Assembly: GCF_002176815.1 (NCBI RefSeq)
Contig: NZ_CP021648.1
Span: 3,480,001-3,544,000 of the forward strand
From: Acidovorax sp. T1
Lineage (GTDB): Bacteria > Pseudomonadota > Gammaproteobacteria > Burkholderiales > Burkholderiaceae_C
Direction of reading: 5' to 3'
Length of the DNA stretch: 64,000 nt
In this document: one piece after another, positions 18,099-26,645 of the stretch
Layout of the letters: the number at the start of each line of letters is the position of its first letter
Position numbering within the stretch: the stretch's first letter is position 1
The notes under the pieces: generated by a model
Told to the model about the DNA's origin: nothing
The model's input: the letters and a program-made list of their open reading frames with translations, nothing else
The model's database searches: none
Translations under genes and position numbers: made by a program

Positions 18099-18794
18099 TC
18101 ACTCTGTCGGCGCGCCACGCGCCAGCAGCGCCAGCTCCACGTCGTTGCGCGCGCCGGTCTTTTCGAGGATGCGGGCGCGATAGGTGCTCACCGTGTTGGG
18201 CGCGAGCTTGAGCTGCGCACCAATTTCGCTCACGCTCTGCCCGGCAGTGAGCAGGCGGAACACCTGGTGCTCCCGGTAGGAGAGCGCATCCACCCCAGCG
18301 GGCGCGCCCTGCTGGACTGTGCGCACCACCCCGGTGCGTTCCACCGCGCCCGCCAGAGCTTGCGCCGTGGCCTCGGTCAGATAGCGCTCGCCCGCCGCCA
18401 CCTTGCGCACAGCGGCCACCATGTCGTCGGGGTCGGCGCTTTTGTGCAGGTAGCCCGCCGCGCCCATCTGGATGCAGCGCACCGCGTATTGCCGCTCGGG
18501 GTAGGTGCTGAGCATCAGCACCGGCAGCGCGGGCCACGTCTTGCGCAGCTCCTGCAGCACTTCGAGGCCATCCATGCCCGGCATGGCAATGTCCAGCAGC
18601 ACCAGGTCCAGCCCCGATGCGCCCGTCACCCCCTCCAGTGCCGAGACCTGCTCCAGCACCTCGCTGCCCTGGGTGGCTTCGGCCACCACGGCGATCTCGG
18701 GTGCACCGTTGGAGGGGTCGCCCAGTACCTGCTTTAGCCCCTCCCGCACGATGCGGTGGTCATCCCCGATCAATACACGAACCACGGAATTCAC
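18099..18794 (-). CDS. NarL/LuxR-family response regulator
   Basis: 231 residues from a GTG. Receiver domain: VRVLIGDDHRIVREGL (Asp pair), phosphoacceptor Asp in DLVLLDIAMPGMDGLE, and a Lys in GYLHKSADP. C-terminal LuxR helix-turn-helix: LSYREHQVFRLLTAGQSVSEIGAQLKLAPNTVSTYRARILEK. The GTG at 18794 is preferred because GGAG lies 5 nt upstream, the kinase stop overlaps it (GTGA), and MNSVVRVLIGDDH is a normal N-terminus; an ATG at 18827 is possible. It is co-translated with the histidine kinase and followed by the cyanate operon, its likely target. Confidence 0.9.
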   Translation of the reverse strand: MNSVVRVLIGDDHRIVREGLKQVLGDPSNGAPEIAVVAEATQGSEVLEQVSALEGVTGASGLDLVLLDIAMPGMDGLEVLQELRKTWPALPVLMLSTYPERQYAVRCIQMGAAGYLHKSADPDDMVAAVRKVAAGERYLTEATAQALAGAVERTGVVRTVQQGAPAGVDALSYREHQVFRLLTAGQSVSEIGAQLKLAPNTVSTYRARILEKTGARNDVELALLARGAPTE

Positions 18795-19999
18795 GACAGC
18801 TCCAGAGGAATCAGCAATTGCAGGCACAAGCCCTGCCCCGGCTCGCTGGTGATGCTCAGCTGGCCACCCAGCTGCCGCGCGCGCTCGCGCATGCCCATCA
18901 CCCCATAAGCGGTGGGCGCCTCCAGGGCCTGGCGGGTAGCGCCTACCCCGTTATCGCGCACGCGCAGTTGCAGCATCTCGTCCTGCACATCAATGGCAAT
19001 GTCGATGGCGCTGGCCTGCGCGTGGCGGCCCACATTGCTCAGCATCTCCTGGAAGATGCGAAACACCGCGATCGCCGCAGGCTCAGGCAGGAGCAAGGTG
19101 GCAGGCACCTCCATCTGCCACTCCAGTTCCAGCTCGGCCGACTGCACAAACTCCTGCGCCTGCCACTCCAGCGCGGCCCACAAGCCCTGATGGTCCAGGA
19201 TGCTGGGGCGCAGGTCGGTAATGATGCGGCCCACGTTGTCCACGGCGCTTTCGATCAGGCGGCTCATGTTCTGGCACTTGCAGCGCATCTGGGTGCGCAT
19301 GTCGCCCGCCGCCTCGGGCGTGCGCTCACCCTGCTCGCCCAGGCGCTTGTGCAGCCAGTTCACATCCATCTTCAGAGCCACCAGCAAGCTACCCAGTTCA
19401 TCATGCACTTCGCGGGCAATACGGGTGCGCTCGTCCTCCCGCACTTGCTCCGAGTAGGCCGACAGCTCGCGCAGCTGCGCCAGCGCCTGCGACAGCTCTT
19501 GAGTTCGGGTAGCCACGCGGCGCTCCAGCTCGTCGTTGGCGCGGGCCAGTTCATCGTGCGCACGCTGTAGTTCGTCGGCAGCACGCTTGCGGCTGGTGAT
19601 GTCGACAAAAGCGATCACGGCGCCCTGCACCTGGTTGCCTTCCAAAATAGGGTGGCTCGAATACTCCACAGCAAACGCCGAGCCATCGCGGCGCCAGAAC
19701 ACCTCGGTATCCACCCGGCAGGGCAGGCCTTGGCGAAACGCGTTGAAGATGGGGCAGTCGCAATCTGGGTAGGGACTGCCGTCAGGATGGCTGTGGTGGG
19801 TGAGCGCGTGCATATTGCGCCCCATCACCTCATCGGCCGCAAAGTCCAGCATCTGCGCACCCGCCCGATTGATGAACACGCAGTTTCCCGCCAGGTCGAT
19901 GCCAAACACCCCCTCGCCCGTGGACTCCAGCAACAGCCCCAGTCGGTTTTGCCAGAGGGCACTGGCACCGGCGGGCAGGTTCAGGACATGGGTGGACAT
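18791..19999 (-). CDS. PAS-domain sensor histidine kinase (NarX/NreB class)
   Basis: 402 residues, no membrane helices, so a cytoplasmic sensor. The PAS domain (about 18-145) contains a Cys/His-rich stretch, HHSHPDGSPYPDCDCPI, seen in many PAS sensors. A coiled coil (ELQRAHDELARANDELERRV) links it to the HisKA_3 dimerisation domain, with phosphoacceptor His in IAREVHDELGSLL, and an HATPase domain (FQEMLSNVGRHAQA, DNGVG, GVMGMRERARQLGG). The signal is unknown. The start at 19999 is 92 bp from the divergent ABC-2 permease gene. It overlaps the response regulator by 4 nt. Confidence 0.9.
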   Translation of the reverse strand: MSTHVLNLPAGASALWQNRLGLLLESTGEGVFGIDLAGNCVFINRAGAQMLDFAADEVMGRNMHALTHHSHPDGSPYPDCDCPIFNAFRQGLPCRVDTEVFWRRDGSAFAVEYSSHPILEGNQVQGAVIAFVDITSRKRAADELQRAHDELARANDELERRVATRTQELSQALAQLRELSAYSEQVREDERTRIAREVHDELGSLLVALKMDVNWLHKRLGEQGERTPEAAGDMRTQMRCKCQNMSRLIESAVDNVGRIITDLRPSILDHQGLWAALEWQAQEFVQSAELELEWQMEVPATLLLPEPAAIAVFRIFQEMLSNVGRHAQASAIDIAIDVQDEMLQLRVRDNGVGATRQALEAPTAYGVMGMRERARQLGGQLSITSEPGQGLCLQLLIPLELS

Positions 20000-20091
20000 G
20001 GGCAATGCCCAAGCAATGGCCGTGCCCAGCTGGCTGGGCAACAGCGTATCGGGAGCTGTGCGCCCGTCCGCCAACATCGCACAATAAGCGC

Positions 20092-20931
20092 ATGTCCACC
20101 ACCGTCCCATCCGCCTCGGCCACTGCCGGCCCGCCCCCTCCCTCGGTATGGCGCGCGCCCAGCCTGTCTGTGCGCTGGTGGCCCGTGTTTTTGCGCAACC
20201 TGCTGGTGTGGCGCAAGCTGGCCATTCCCAGCCTGGTGGGCAATATCGCCGAGCCGCTGATGTGGCTGGTGGCCTTTGGCTACGGCATGGGCGCGCTGGT
20301 GGGGCAGATCCATGTGGGCGGGCAGGCGGTGCCCTACATCCTGTTCCTGGCCAGCGGCTCAATCTGCATGAGCGCCATGAACGCGGCGAGCTTTGAGGCG
20401 CTGTACTCGGCGTTTTCGCGCATGCATGTGCAAAAAACCTGGGACGGCATCATGAACGCCCCCATCAGCCTGGACGATGTGGTGCTGGCCGAAATGCTGT
20501 GGGCCGCATTCAAAGCGCTGTTCACCGTGACCGCCATTTTGGGCGTGATGCTGGCGCTGGGCATCAGCCACAGCCCCAAGCTGCTGGTGGCCTGGCCGGT
20601 GCTGCTGTTCGTGGGCCTCATGTTTTCCAGCATTGCGCTCATCTTCAACGCGCTGGCCAAGGGCTACGATTTTTTCACCTACTACTTCACGCTGGTGCTC
20701 ACGCCCATGATGTTCTTGTCGGGCGTGTTCTTTCCGCGCGAGCAGTTGCCGCCCATCGTGCGCGCCATCTCCGACTGGCTGCCGCTGACCAATGCGGTCG
20801 AACTGGTGCGGCCGCTGTTCATGGACGAGTGGCCCGCCCACCCATGGCGGCATGGCCTGGTGCTGGTGGTCACCACCGTGGTGGCTTTCTGGGTGGCCCT
20901 GGCGCTTACGCGGCGGCGCTTTCGCGGCTGA
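20092..20931 (+). CDS. NodJ/DrrB-type ABC-2 permease
   Basis: 279 residues with a Pro-rich lead and six predicted helices. ABC-2 family segments include NLLVWRKLAIPSLVGNIAEPLMWLVAFGYGMG, the GSICMSAMNAASFEALYSAF loop, MHVQKTWDGIMNAPISLDDVVLAE, and the C-terminal SGVFFPREQLPPIVRAISDWLPLTNAVELVRPL. These are NodJ/lipo-oligosaccharide-exporter features. No ATPase adjoins it; the NodI-type ATPase at 5371-6306 lacks a permease, so the two probably form one exporter. The cargo is unknown. Confidence 0.88.
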   Translation: MSTTVPSASATAGPPPPSVWRAPSLSVRWWPVFLRNLLVWRKLAIPSLVGNIAEPLMWLVAFGYGMGALVGQIHVGGQAVPYILFLASGSICMSAMNAASFEALYSAFSRMHVQKTWDGIMNAPISLDDVVLAEMLWAAFKALFTVTAILGVMLALGISHSPKLLVAWPVLLFVGLMFSSIALIFNALAKGYDFFTYYFTLVLTPMMFLSGVFFPREQLPPIVRAISDWLPLTNAVELVRPLFMDEWPAHPWRHGLVLVVTTVVAFWVALALTRRRFRG

Positions 20932-20964
20932 GACGGACAGCGGCCGTCCACACCGGGTTTTGCA

Positions 20965-21013
20965 TAAAAACAGGCTCCAGCCCAATCAGGACAAGCGCAA
21001 ATAGCTATATTTT
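20965..21013 (-). repeat. Small palindromic repeat family 1, copy 9 (diverged, reverse)
   Basis: Read on the minus strand: AAATATAGCTATTTGCGCTTG, a loop, then a degenerate right arm ending GGCTGGAGCCTGTTTTT. It follows the stop of the NodJ-type permease gene and lies before the end of the converging exported-protein gene. Confidence 0.65.
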
Positions 21014-21074
21014 TAAAAGCAAAACACCTCTTGCAGTGACGGTGCACGACACCCCCCGGAGCGCAGCCGCCGGG

Positions 21075-21808
21075 CTAGCCGGGCCATTGCGCCCGCAGCA
21101 TCCGCGCCGACACGATGCCGCGTTTGCCGTTCTCCAGACTGACGTCATAGGAAATCTCCGGCCCCCGGGGCCGTTGACCCTCCGGACCTGATTCACGCGC
21201 GCCCGAACCCATTCACGGCCGTATCGGGCCTGGACGATCTGGCCCACCGCAAACTCTGGGGCAGGCAGGTTCCGGGCAACCTGCGGCGCCGCAGGCGCGC
21301 TTTTCGCGCCTTGGCCCTTGCCCGGACACAACAGCTCCCACTGCTGCGAAATGCCCAGACCACCGCTGGCATTATCCCGCCCGACAATCCTGCCCGCGGC
21401 ATCGCGCCATTTGCTGCGCCCTGCACCAATGTCGCGGTTGTCCCAGACGCCTGCCAGGCGGTAGGTTTTGCCGTCAATCGGCGTGATGCGGCCGGCCGGG
21501 CAATTGGCTGTGGCCCGATAGACCTTGTTCAGGTCTTCAGCCGCAAGCTGCTGCTTCACACAGTTTTTGTCACCAGGCTGCCAGTTGGCACACCAGCCCT
21601 GCACCTCGGCGCTCGTGATCCGCGCCTCGGCCACTGCGTTGGCGGTGCCGATGCCCGACTTTGAAAAGACCGTCGGGTTGACGCACTTGCTGCAAAGCGC
21701 CAGCCAATCGGCCTGCGCGCTCGCGGTGGTTGCGCCGCCGCACATCGCCAAACCCGCGAGCAACGCCATGGCGGCGTCCCTGGTACGCATCATCATGGGT
21801 CTGAACAT
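21075..21808 (-). pseudogene. Exported protein with C-terminal Tudor/agenet-like domain, frameshifted near its end
   Basis: MFRPMMMRTRDAAMALLAGLAMCGGATTASAQA is a good secretory signal, and GGAGG lies 5 nt before this ATG (21808). The mature part has several Cys and ends in FAVGQIVQARYGREWVRARVNQVRRVNG, which starts an agenet/Tudor-like beta unit. Near 21160 the frame as given turns into Arg/Cys-rich nonsense running to 21005. Moving by one base in the GGCCCCGGGGG run restores PEISYDVSLENGKRGIV then SARMLRAQWPG and a TAG at 21077-21075. One missing base, either real or a sequencing error in the homopolymers, therefore explains it. The function is unknown; it is probably periplasmic. Confidence 0.65.
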
Positions 21809-22103
21809 CGCCGCCTCCATGCAGAGAGTGAGTTCGTCTGATCGACTGTGCACCGTTTGGCACGCGTCAATTGTAGGGAAATGACGGCATCGTGGGATGC
21901 CCCGCGAGCGCAGGGCTCAAGGCTTACACCGTTATTGCCCGATGTTTGATGGCATGAAGGCGGCGCAACAAGCTGGCATTGCGGACGGACACGACCGGTG
22001 GCTTTTCAACGCCAGGCGCTGACCTCTCGGCCGTCCCAAACGGTTGAGGCAGGCTTGAACACCTTCATGGGTTCCCGCCCAGCACGCCTTGGCGTGTCCT
22101 TCT

Positions 22104-23693
22104 TTATGCTGCTGCGCGGAGCAAATCCACCGCCTTTTCGGCAATCATGACAACCGGCGCGTTGGTGTTGCCGCTGACGATGCGCGGCATGATGGACGCA
22201 TCCACCACCCGCAATCCCTGCATGCCATGCACACGCAGCTGGGCATCCACCACGTCCAGCGTCCCCGGCCCCATGCGGCAGGTGCCCACGGGGTGGTAGA
22301 TGGTGTCGGCGTATTGGCGGATGAACTGCTCGATCTGCGCATCGGTCTGGGCATGGGCGGATGCGGCCTGCTCCCTGGCGCCAAACTGGGCCAGCGCCGG
22401 CTGACTCAGGATAGTGCGCATCCGCCTGACGCCCCGCACCATGCGGACCATGTCGTCGGGATCGCGCAAAAACTGCGGATCCACCAGCGGCAGTTGCAGG
22501 GGGTCGTTGCTGGCCAGCGATACGGTGCCGCGGCTGCGCGGCTGCAGCAGGCAGACATGCGAGGAATAGCCATGGCCCAGCACGGTCTTGCGGCCATGGT
22601 CCAAGAGCTTGCCGATCACGAAATGCAGCTGCAGATCGGGCGCCGGTTCGGATGGATCGCTCTTGATGAAGCCCCCCGCCTCGGCGAAATTGGTGGTGAG
22701 CATGCCGGTGCGGGCGCGGCGCCACTCCCGCATGCCGCGCGCCACGTTCACCATGCCCCGCGGCGACAGTCCGAACAGATCGGTCACCCCCGGTGCATCC
22801 ATCACCTGCACCACATCCGGGTGGTCGTGCAGATGCTCGCCCACGCCGGACAATTCGTGCTGCACCGCAATGCCGTGGCGCTGCAGTTGCGCCCCCGGGC
22901 CAATGCCCGACAGCATGAGCAGTTGCGGTGACAGCAGCGCTCCAGCGCTCAGCAGCACCTCGCGCGCGGCCCTGAGCTGGTGCAGCTGGCCGCCCTGGCT
23001 GTATTCCACACCCACGGCCCGCCGCCCTTGCAACAGCACCCGCGTGGCATGCGCCTGGGTAATGACCTGCAGGTTGGGGCGGCCCAGGTGCGGGGTGAGA
23101 TAGCCCTTGGCCACACTATGGCGCTCGCCATTCTTGTGCGTGACCTGGTAAATGCCCACGCCTTCTTGCGTGGCGCCATTGAAATCGGTGTTGTGCGGAA
23201 AACCTGCCTGCACCGCCGCCTCGGTGAACAGCTGGCTGAAGCGGTTGGGGGCGCGCAGGTCGGCCACATTCAGGGGGCCGCCCTGGCCATGCCATTCATC
23301 CCGCAGGCGCTCGTTGTGCTCGGCGCGCAGGAAATAGGGCCTGACATCGTTCCATGCCCAGCCGGGGTTGCCCTGCGCGGCCCAATGGTCGTAATCGGCA
23401 TGCTGCCCGCGCACATACACCATGGCGTTGATGGAACTGGAGCCGCCCAGCACCTTGCCACGCGGCTGGTAGCCCTGGCGGCCATTGAGCCCTGGCTGCG
23501 GCGTGGTGTTCTGCCCCCAGCCGTTGAGCTCGAACTTGGCCATCACGGCCAGCCCGGCCGGGCAATGGATGAAAACACTTTGGTCGGCGGGCCCCGCCTC
23601 CAGCAGGCACACGCGTACGGAGGGATCCTCGGTCAGCCGCCCCGCCAGCACCGAGCCGGCCGATCCCCCACCAATCACGATGTAGTCGAACAT
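22104..23693 (-). CDS. GMC-family FAD-dependent alcohol/choline dehydrogenase
   Basis: 529 residues. FAD-binding YIVIGGGSAGSVLAGRLTEDP opens the protein, followed by the GMC signatures RGKVLGGSSSINAMVYVRG (about 78-96) and the second motif around LLSAGALLSPQLLMLSGIGP. The C-terminal active site has YHPVGTCRMG with catalytic His and NTNAPVVMIAEKAVDLL. This group (AlkJ, BetA-like) oxidises primary alcohols to aldehydes, passing electrons to quinone or oxygen. The substrate cannot be told; local context gives little help. Start at 23693 (MFDYIVIG). It is divergent from the 3-hydroxybutyryl-CoA dehydrogenase gene, 116 bp away. Confidence 0.9.
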   Translation of the reverse strand: MFDYIVIGGGSAGSVLAGRLTEDPSVRVCLLEAGPADQSVFIHCPAGLAVMAKFELNGWGQNTTPQPGLNGRQGYQPRGKVLGGSSSINAMVYVRGQHADYDHWAAQGNPGWAWNDVRPYFLRAEHNERLRDEWHGQGGPLNVADLRAPNRFSQLFTEAAVQAGFPHNTDFNGATQEGVGIYQVTHKNGERHSVAKGYLTPHLGRPNLQVITQAHATRVLLQGRRAVGVEYSQGGQLHQLRAAREVLLSAGALLSPQLLMLSGIGPGAQLQRHGIAVQHELSGVGEHLHDHPDVVQVMDAPGVTDLFGLSPRGMVNVARGMREWRRARTGMLTTNFAEAGGFIKSDPSEPAPDLQLHFVIGKLLDHGRKTVLGHGYSSHVCLLQPRSRGTVSLASNDPLQLPLVDPQFLRDPDDMVRMVRGVRRMRTILSQPALAQFGAREQAASAHAQTDAQIEQFIRQYADTIYHPVGTCRMGPGTLDVVDAQLRVHGMQGLRVVDASIMPRIVSGNTNAPVVMIAEKAVDLLRAAA

Positions 23694-23809
23694 GTCGCCC
23701 TTGTCTCTTCCGCCATGCGATGCAGCGGTGTGCAGGCACGATAACCGACCGGACATGCGATCCCTTTACCATGTCGGTTACTTTTTCCACTTCCAAGAGA
23801 GCTCTCACT

Positions 23810-24658
23810 ATGACGATTCAAACCGTTGGCATCATTGGCGCTGGCACCATGGGCAATGGCATTGCGCAGGCGTGCGCCGTGTCAGGCATCCACGTGGTGA
23901 TGGTGGACATCTCCGACGCCGCAGTGCAAAAGGGCCTGGCCACGGTGGCCGGCAGCCTGGACCGCTTGATCAAGAAGGAAAAAATCACGGCCGCCGACAA
24001 GGAAACGGCGCTGGCGCGCATCAAGACGTCCACCAGCTACGACGACCTCAAGGCCGCCCAGCTCGTCATCGAAGCCGCCACCGAGAACTATGAACTCAAG
24101 CTCAAGATCCTCAAGCAGGTTGACGGCATCGTCGGCCCCGACGTGATCATTGCGTCGAACACCTCGTCCATCTCCATCACCAAGCTGGCCGCCGCTACCA
24201 GCCGCGCCGACAAGTTCATCGGCATGCACTTCTTCAACCCCGTGCCGATGATGGCGCTGGTGGAAATCATCCGTGGCCTGCAAACCAGCGACGCCACGCA
24301 CGACGCCGTGAAGGCCATGGCGCTCGCGCTGGGCAAGAGCCCCATCACCGTGAAGAACGCCCCGGGCTTTGTGGTCAACCGCATCCTGGTGCCCATGATC
24401 AACGAGGCCTTCTTTGTGCTGGCCGACGGCCTGGCCACCGCCGAGGACATCGACGCGGGCATGAAGCTGGGCTGCAACCAGCCCATCGGCCCGCTGGCCC
24501 TGGCCGACATGGTGGGCCTGGACGTGTGCCTGGCCGTGATGGACGTGTACCTGGCCGAGTTTGGCGACAGCAAATACCGCGCTTGCCCGCTGCTGCGCGA
24601 AATGGTGGCCGCCGGCCGCCTGGGCCGCAAGACTGGCCGTGGCGTTTACAGCTACTGA
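23810..24658 (+). CDS. 3-hydroxybutyryl-CoA dehydrogenase
   Basis: 282 residues, typical of HbdA/PaaH. It oxidises (S)-3-hydroxyacyl-CoA to 3-ketoacyl-CoA with NAD(P). The Rossmann motif is VGIIGAGTMGNGIAQACA; the catalytic segment is SNTSSISITKLA followed by FIGMHFFNPVPMM, with the His-Glu pair completed by VVNRILVPMINEAF. The C-terminal domain ends KTGRGVYSY. It has its own terminator (24687-24709) and appears monocistronic. The role may be in butyrate/PHB turnover or aromatic degradation. Confidence 0.93.
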   Translation: MTIQTVGIIGAGTMGNGIAQACAVSGIHVVMVDISDAAVQKGLATVAGSLDRLIKKEKITAADKETALARIKTSTSYDDLKAAQLVIEAATENYELKLKILKQVDGIVGPDVIIASNTSSISITKLAAATSRADKFIGMHFFNPVPMMALVEIIRGLQTSDATHDAVKAMALALGKSPITVKNAPGFVVNRILVPMINEAFFVLADGLATAEDIDAGMKLGCNQPIGPLALADMVGLDVCLAVMDVYLAEFGDSKYRACPLLREMVAAGRLGRKTGRGVYSY

Positions 24659-24686
24659 GCACGGCGGCAACGCCACGTACAACACG

Positions 24687-24709
24687 AGGCGCCCGAGGGC
24701 GCCTTTTTT
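24687..24709 (+). terminator. Intrinsic terminator after 3-hydroxybutyryl-CoA dehydrogenase
   Basis: Stem AGGCGCC, loop CGAG, GGCGCC, followed by six T. It starts 28 bp after the stop codon, and there is no other gene before ohrR. Confidence 0.9.
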
Positions 24710-24756
24710 GATGGCGTGGCCAGACGCAAAAACCCCCTACCCCAAAAGGTTTCTCT

Positions 24757-24783
24757 CAATTAAATTTTGCACAATTTAATTGT
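24757..24783. promoter_or_regulatory. OhrR operator
   Basis: A perfect 10-bp inverted repeat CAATTAAATT-TTGCAC-AATTTAATTG (24757-24782). Its right side reads ACAATTTAATTGT, very close to the known OhrR operator core (ACAATT-A-AATTGT type). It ends 18 bp before the ohrR ATG, so OhrR should repress ohrR and ohr from here until organic peroxide oxidises it. Confidence 0.85.
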
Positions 24784-24800
24784 CGACAATAATTCAACCC

Positions 24801-25262
24801 ATGCCACGCAAACCTTCGCCCCTTTCGCCCAGCCCCGCAGCCCTGCAACTGGACAACCAGGTGTGCTTTGCGCTGTATTCCGCCTCGCTGGCGATGACCA
24901 AGCTATACAAGCCGCTGCTCGATGCCATTGGCCTGACCTATCCGCAATACCTGGTGATGCTGGTGCTGTGGGAGGGCGATGGCATCACGGTGAGCGCCCT
25001 GGGCGAACGCCTTTATCTGGATTCAGGCACGCTCACCCCGCTGCTCAAGCGGCTCGAAACATCGGGGCTGATTGCCCGCCTGCGCGACGCCGAGGACGAG
25101 CGGCGCGTGCGCATCAGCCTGACGCCCGTGGGGCAGTCGCTGCGCGATGCCGCCGAACGCATTCCGCCTTGCGTGCTGCAAAGCAGCCAGTGCACGCTGC
25201 CCGAACTGGCGGCACTCACCGGCCAGCTCAAGACACTGCGCGACCGGCTCAACGCGCCCTGA
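24801..25262 (+). CDS. ohrR: MarR-family organic hydroperoxide sensor/repressor OhrR
   Basis: 153 residues. The N-terminal segment [24 protein letters not shown] has the peroxide-sensing Cys (about residue 22) and Tyr residues of OhrR. The winged helix-turn-helix follows: [42 protein letters not shown], then the wing [16 protein letters not shown] at 24801 is chosen; an in-frame TTG 21 nt upstream falls inside the operator and is unlikely. It is followed by ohr, 67 bp downstream. Confidence 0.93.
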   Translation: MPRKPSPLSPSPAALQLDNQVCFALYSASLAMTKLYKPLLDAIGLTYPQYLVMLVLWEGDGITVSALGERLYLDSGTLTPLLKRLETSGLIARLRDAEDERRVRISLTPVGQSLRDAAERIPPCVLQSSQCTLPELAALTGQLKTLRDRLNAP

Positions 25263-25329
25263 CGCTATCCAACCGTTTGCTTTCCACCACCGTCCCGCGC
25301 TGCGGGCATCACCTCCAAAGGAAGACACC

Positions 25330-25746
25330 ATGGCCTCGCTCGAAAAAGTTCTCTACACCGCCCACGCCCATACCACTGGTGGCCGCGACGGCGCCTCGCG
25401 CACCGATGATGGCCGCCTGGACGTCAAACTGTCTTCGCCCGGCACGGCCGGCACCGGAACCAACCCCGAACAGTTGTTTGCCGCCGGCTATTCGGCCTGC
25501 TTCATCGGCGCCATGAAGGCCGTGGCCGGCATGCAAAAAATCACCCTGCCGCAGGACCTGGCCATTGACGCCAGCGTGGACCTGGGCAAGGTCGGTGCGG
25601 GTTACGGCATTGCCGTGCGCCTGGCCATCAGCCTGCCCGGCATGGATCGCGCAGCAGCGCAAGCCCTGGTGGATGCAGCCCACCAGGTCTGCCCCTACTC
25701 GAACGCCACGCGTGGCAACATCGACGTGACGCTCACGCTGGTCTGA
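25330..25746 (+). CDS. ohr: Organic hydroperoxide resistance thiol peroxidase Ohr
   Basis: 138 residues. It reduces organic and fatty-acid hydroperoxides using lipoylated proteins. Both catalytic cysteines are in place, in [13 protein letters not shown] (peroxidatic) and [18 protein letters not shown] (resolving), as is an Arg in [17 protein letters not shown]. This is the true two-Cys relative of the single-Cys OsmC-like protein at 10592. GGAAG sits about 7 nt before the ATG. It shares the OhrR operator with ohrR. Confidence 0.95.
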   Translation: MASLEKVLYTAHAHTTGGRDGASRTDDGRLDVKLSSPGTAGTGTNPEQLFAAGYSACFIGAMKAVAGMQKITLPQDLAIDASVDLGKVGAGYGIAVRLAISLPGMDRAAAQALVDAAHQVCPYSNATRGNIDVTLTLV

Positions 25747-25877
25747 AGCACCGGCAGAGCCGACAGGGTGCGGGCCCTGCCGGCCCTTCTAGCGACGAAC
25801 CGACGAATCCATCGCGCGGATTCACGGGCCGGCTTCACCAGGGTCTGGGCTAGGATGGCGTCATCCAGGAGACATTG

Positions 25878-26645
25878 ATGAAGCTGGCGCTGCTGTCAGA
25901 CATCCATTCCAATCGCCAGGCACTCGACGCCTGCATGGCCCACGCCCGCGCGCAAGGCGCGCAGCGCTTTGCCTGGCTGGGCGATCTGGTGGGCTATGGC
26001 GCCGACCCGGGCTATGTGGTGCAGCAGGCCATGGCGCTGGTGGCAGACGGCCACTGCGTGATTGGCGGCAACCATGACGCCCTGGCCGTACACCCGCCCC
26101 AACCGGGCGACAAGGCCGCCAGCAGCGTGGCCGCACACGGGGCCGGCTGGACCCACGCGCAGCTCACGCCCAACGAGCGCGACTTTCTCGCGGCACGCCC
26201 CCTGGTCGCCGAAGTGGGCGGCGTCTTGCTGGTGCATGCCAGCGCCGACGCGCCCGAGCGCTGGCGCTATGTCGACAACGCGGCCGTGGCGCAGCAATGC
26301 CTGGATGCCGCCACCCAGCGCCCCGGCATCCGCCATGTGTTTTGCGGCCATGTGCATCAGCAAACGCTGTACTACCGGGGCACCGGGCGCGGGCTCATGC
26401 GCTTTGCGCCGCAGCCGGGCGTGGCCATTCCGGTGGCGCCACGCCGGCAATGGGTGGCCACCATCGGATCGGTGGGCCAGCCGCGCGACGGCGACCCGCG
26501 TGCCATGTATGCCCTGCTCGACACCGATGCCTGGTTGCTGCGCTTTGAACGCGTGCCCTACGACCATGCCGCCGCTGCCGCCGCCATCCGCGCCACCGGC
26601 GCCATGCCCGACTACTTTGCCCAGCGCCTGGAGGTGGGCCGATGA
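25878..26645 (+). CDS. Calcineurin-like metallophosphoesterase (YfcE/DUF2437-like)
   Basis: 255 residues. All metallophosphoesterase motifs are visible: LLSDIHSN (D-x-H), WLGDLVGYGADP (GD), GGNHDAL (GNHD), LLVHAS and FCGHVHQQ (GH-x-H). Such small cytoplasmic enzymes act on phosphodiesters or phosphoproteins; the related PrpE/PP2A-like group includes protein phosphatases. Its stop overlaps the ATG of a Ser/Thr kinase gene (ATGA), so a kinase-phosphatase pair is likely (inference). Start at 25878 after GGAGA; a TTG three bases upstream is ignored. Confidence 0.9.
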   Translation: MKLALLSDIHSNRQALDACMAHARAQGAQRFAWLGDLVGYGADPGYVVQQAMALVADGHCVIGGNHDALAVHPPQPGDKAASSVAAHGAGWTHAQLTPNERDFLAARPLVAEVGGVLLVHASADAPERWRYVDNAAVAQQCLDAATQRPGIRHVFCGHVHQQTLYYRGTGRGLMRFAPQPGVAIPVAPRRQWVATIGSVGQPRDGDPRAMYALLDTDAWLLRFERVPYDHAAAAAAIRATGAMPDYFAQRLEVGR

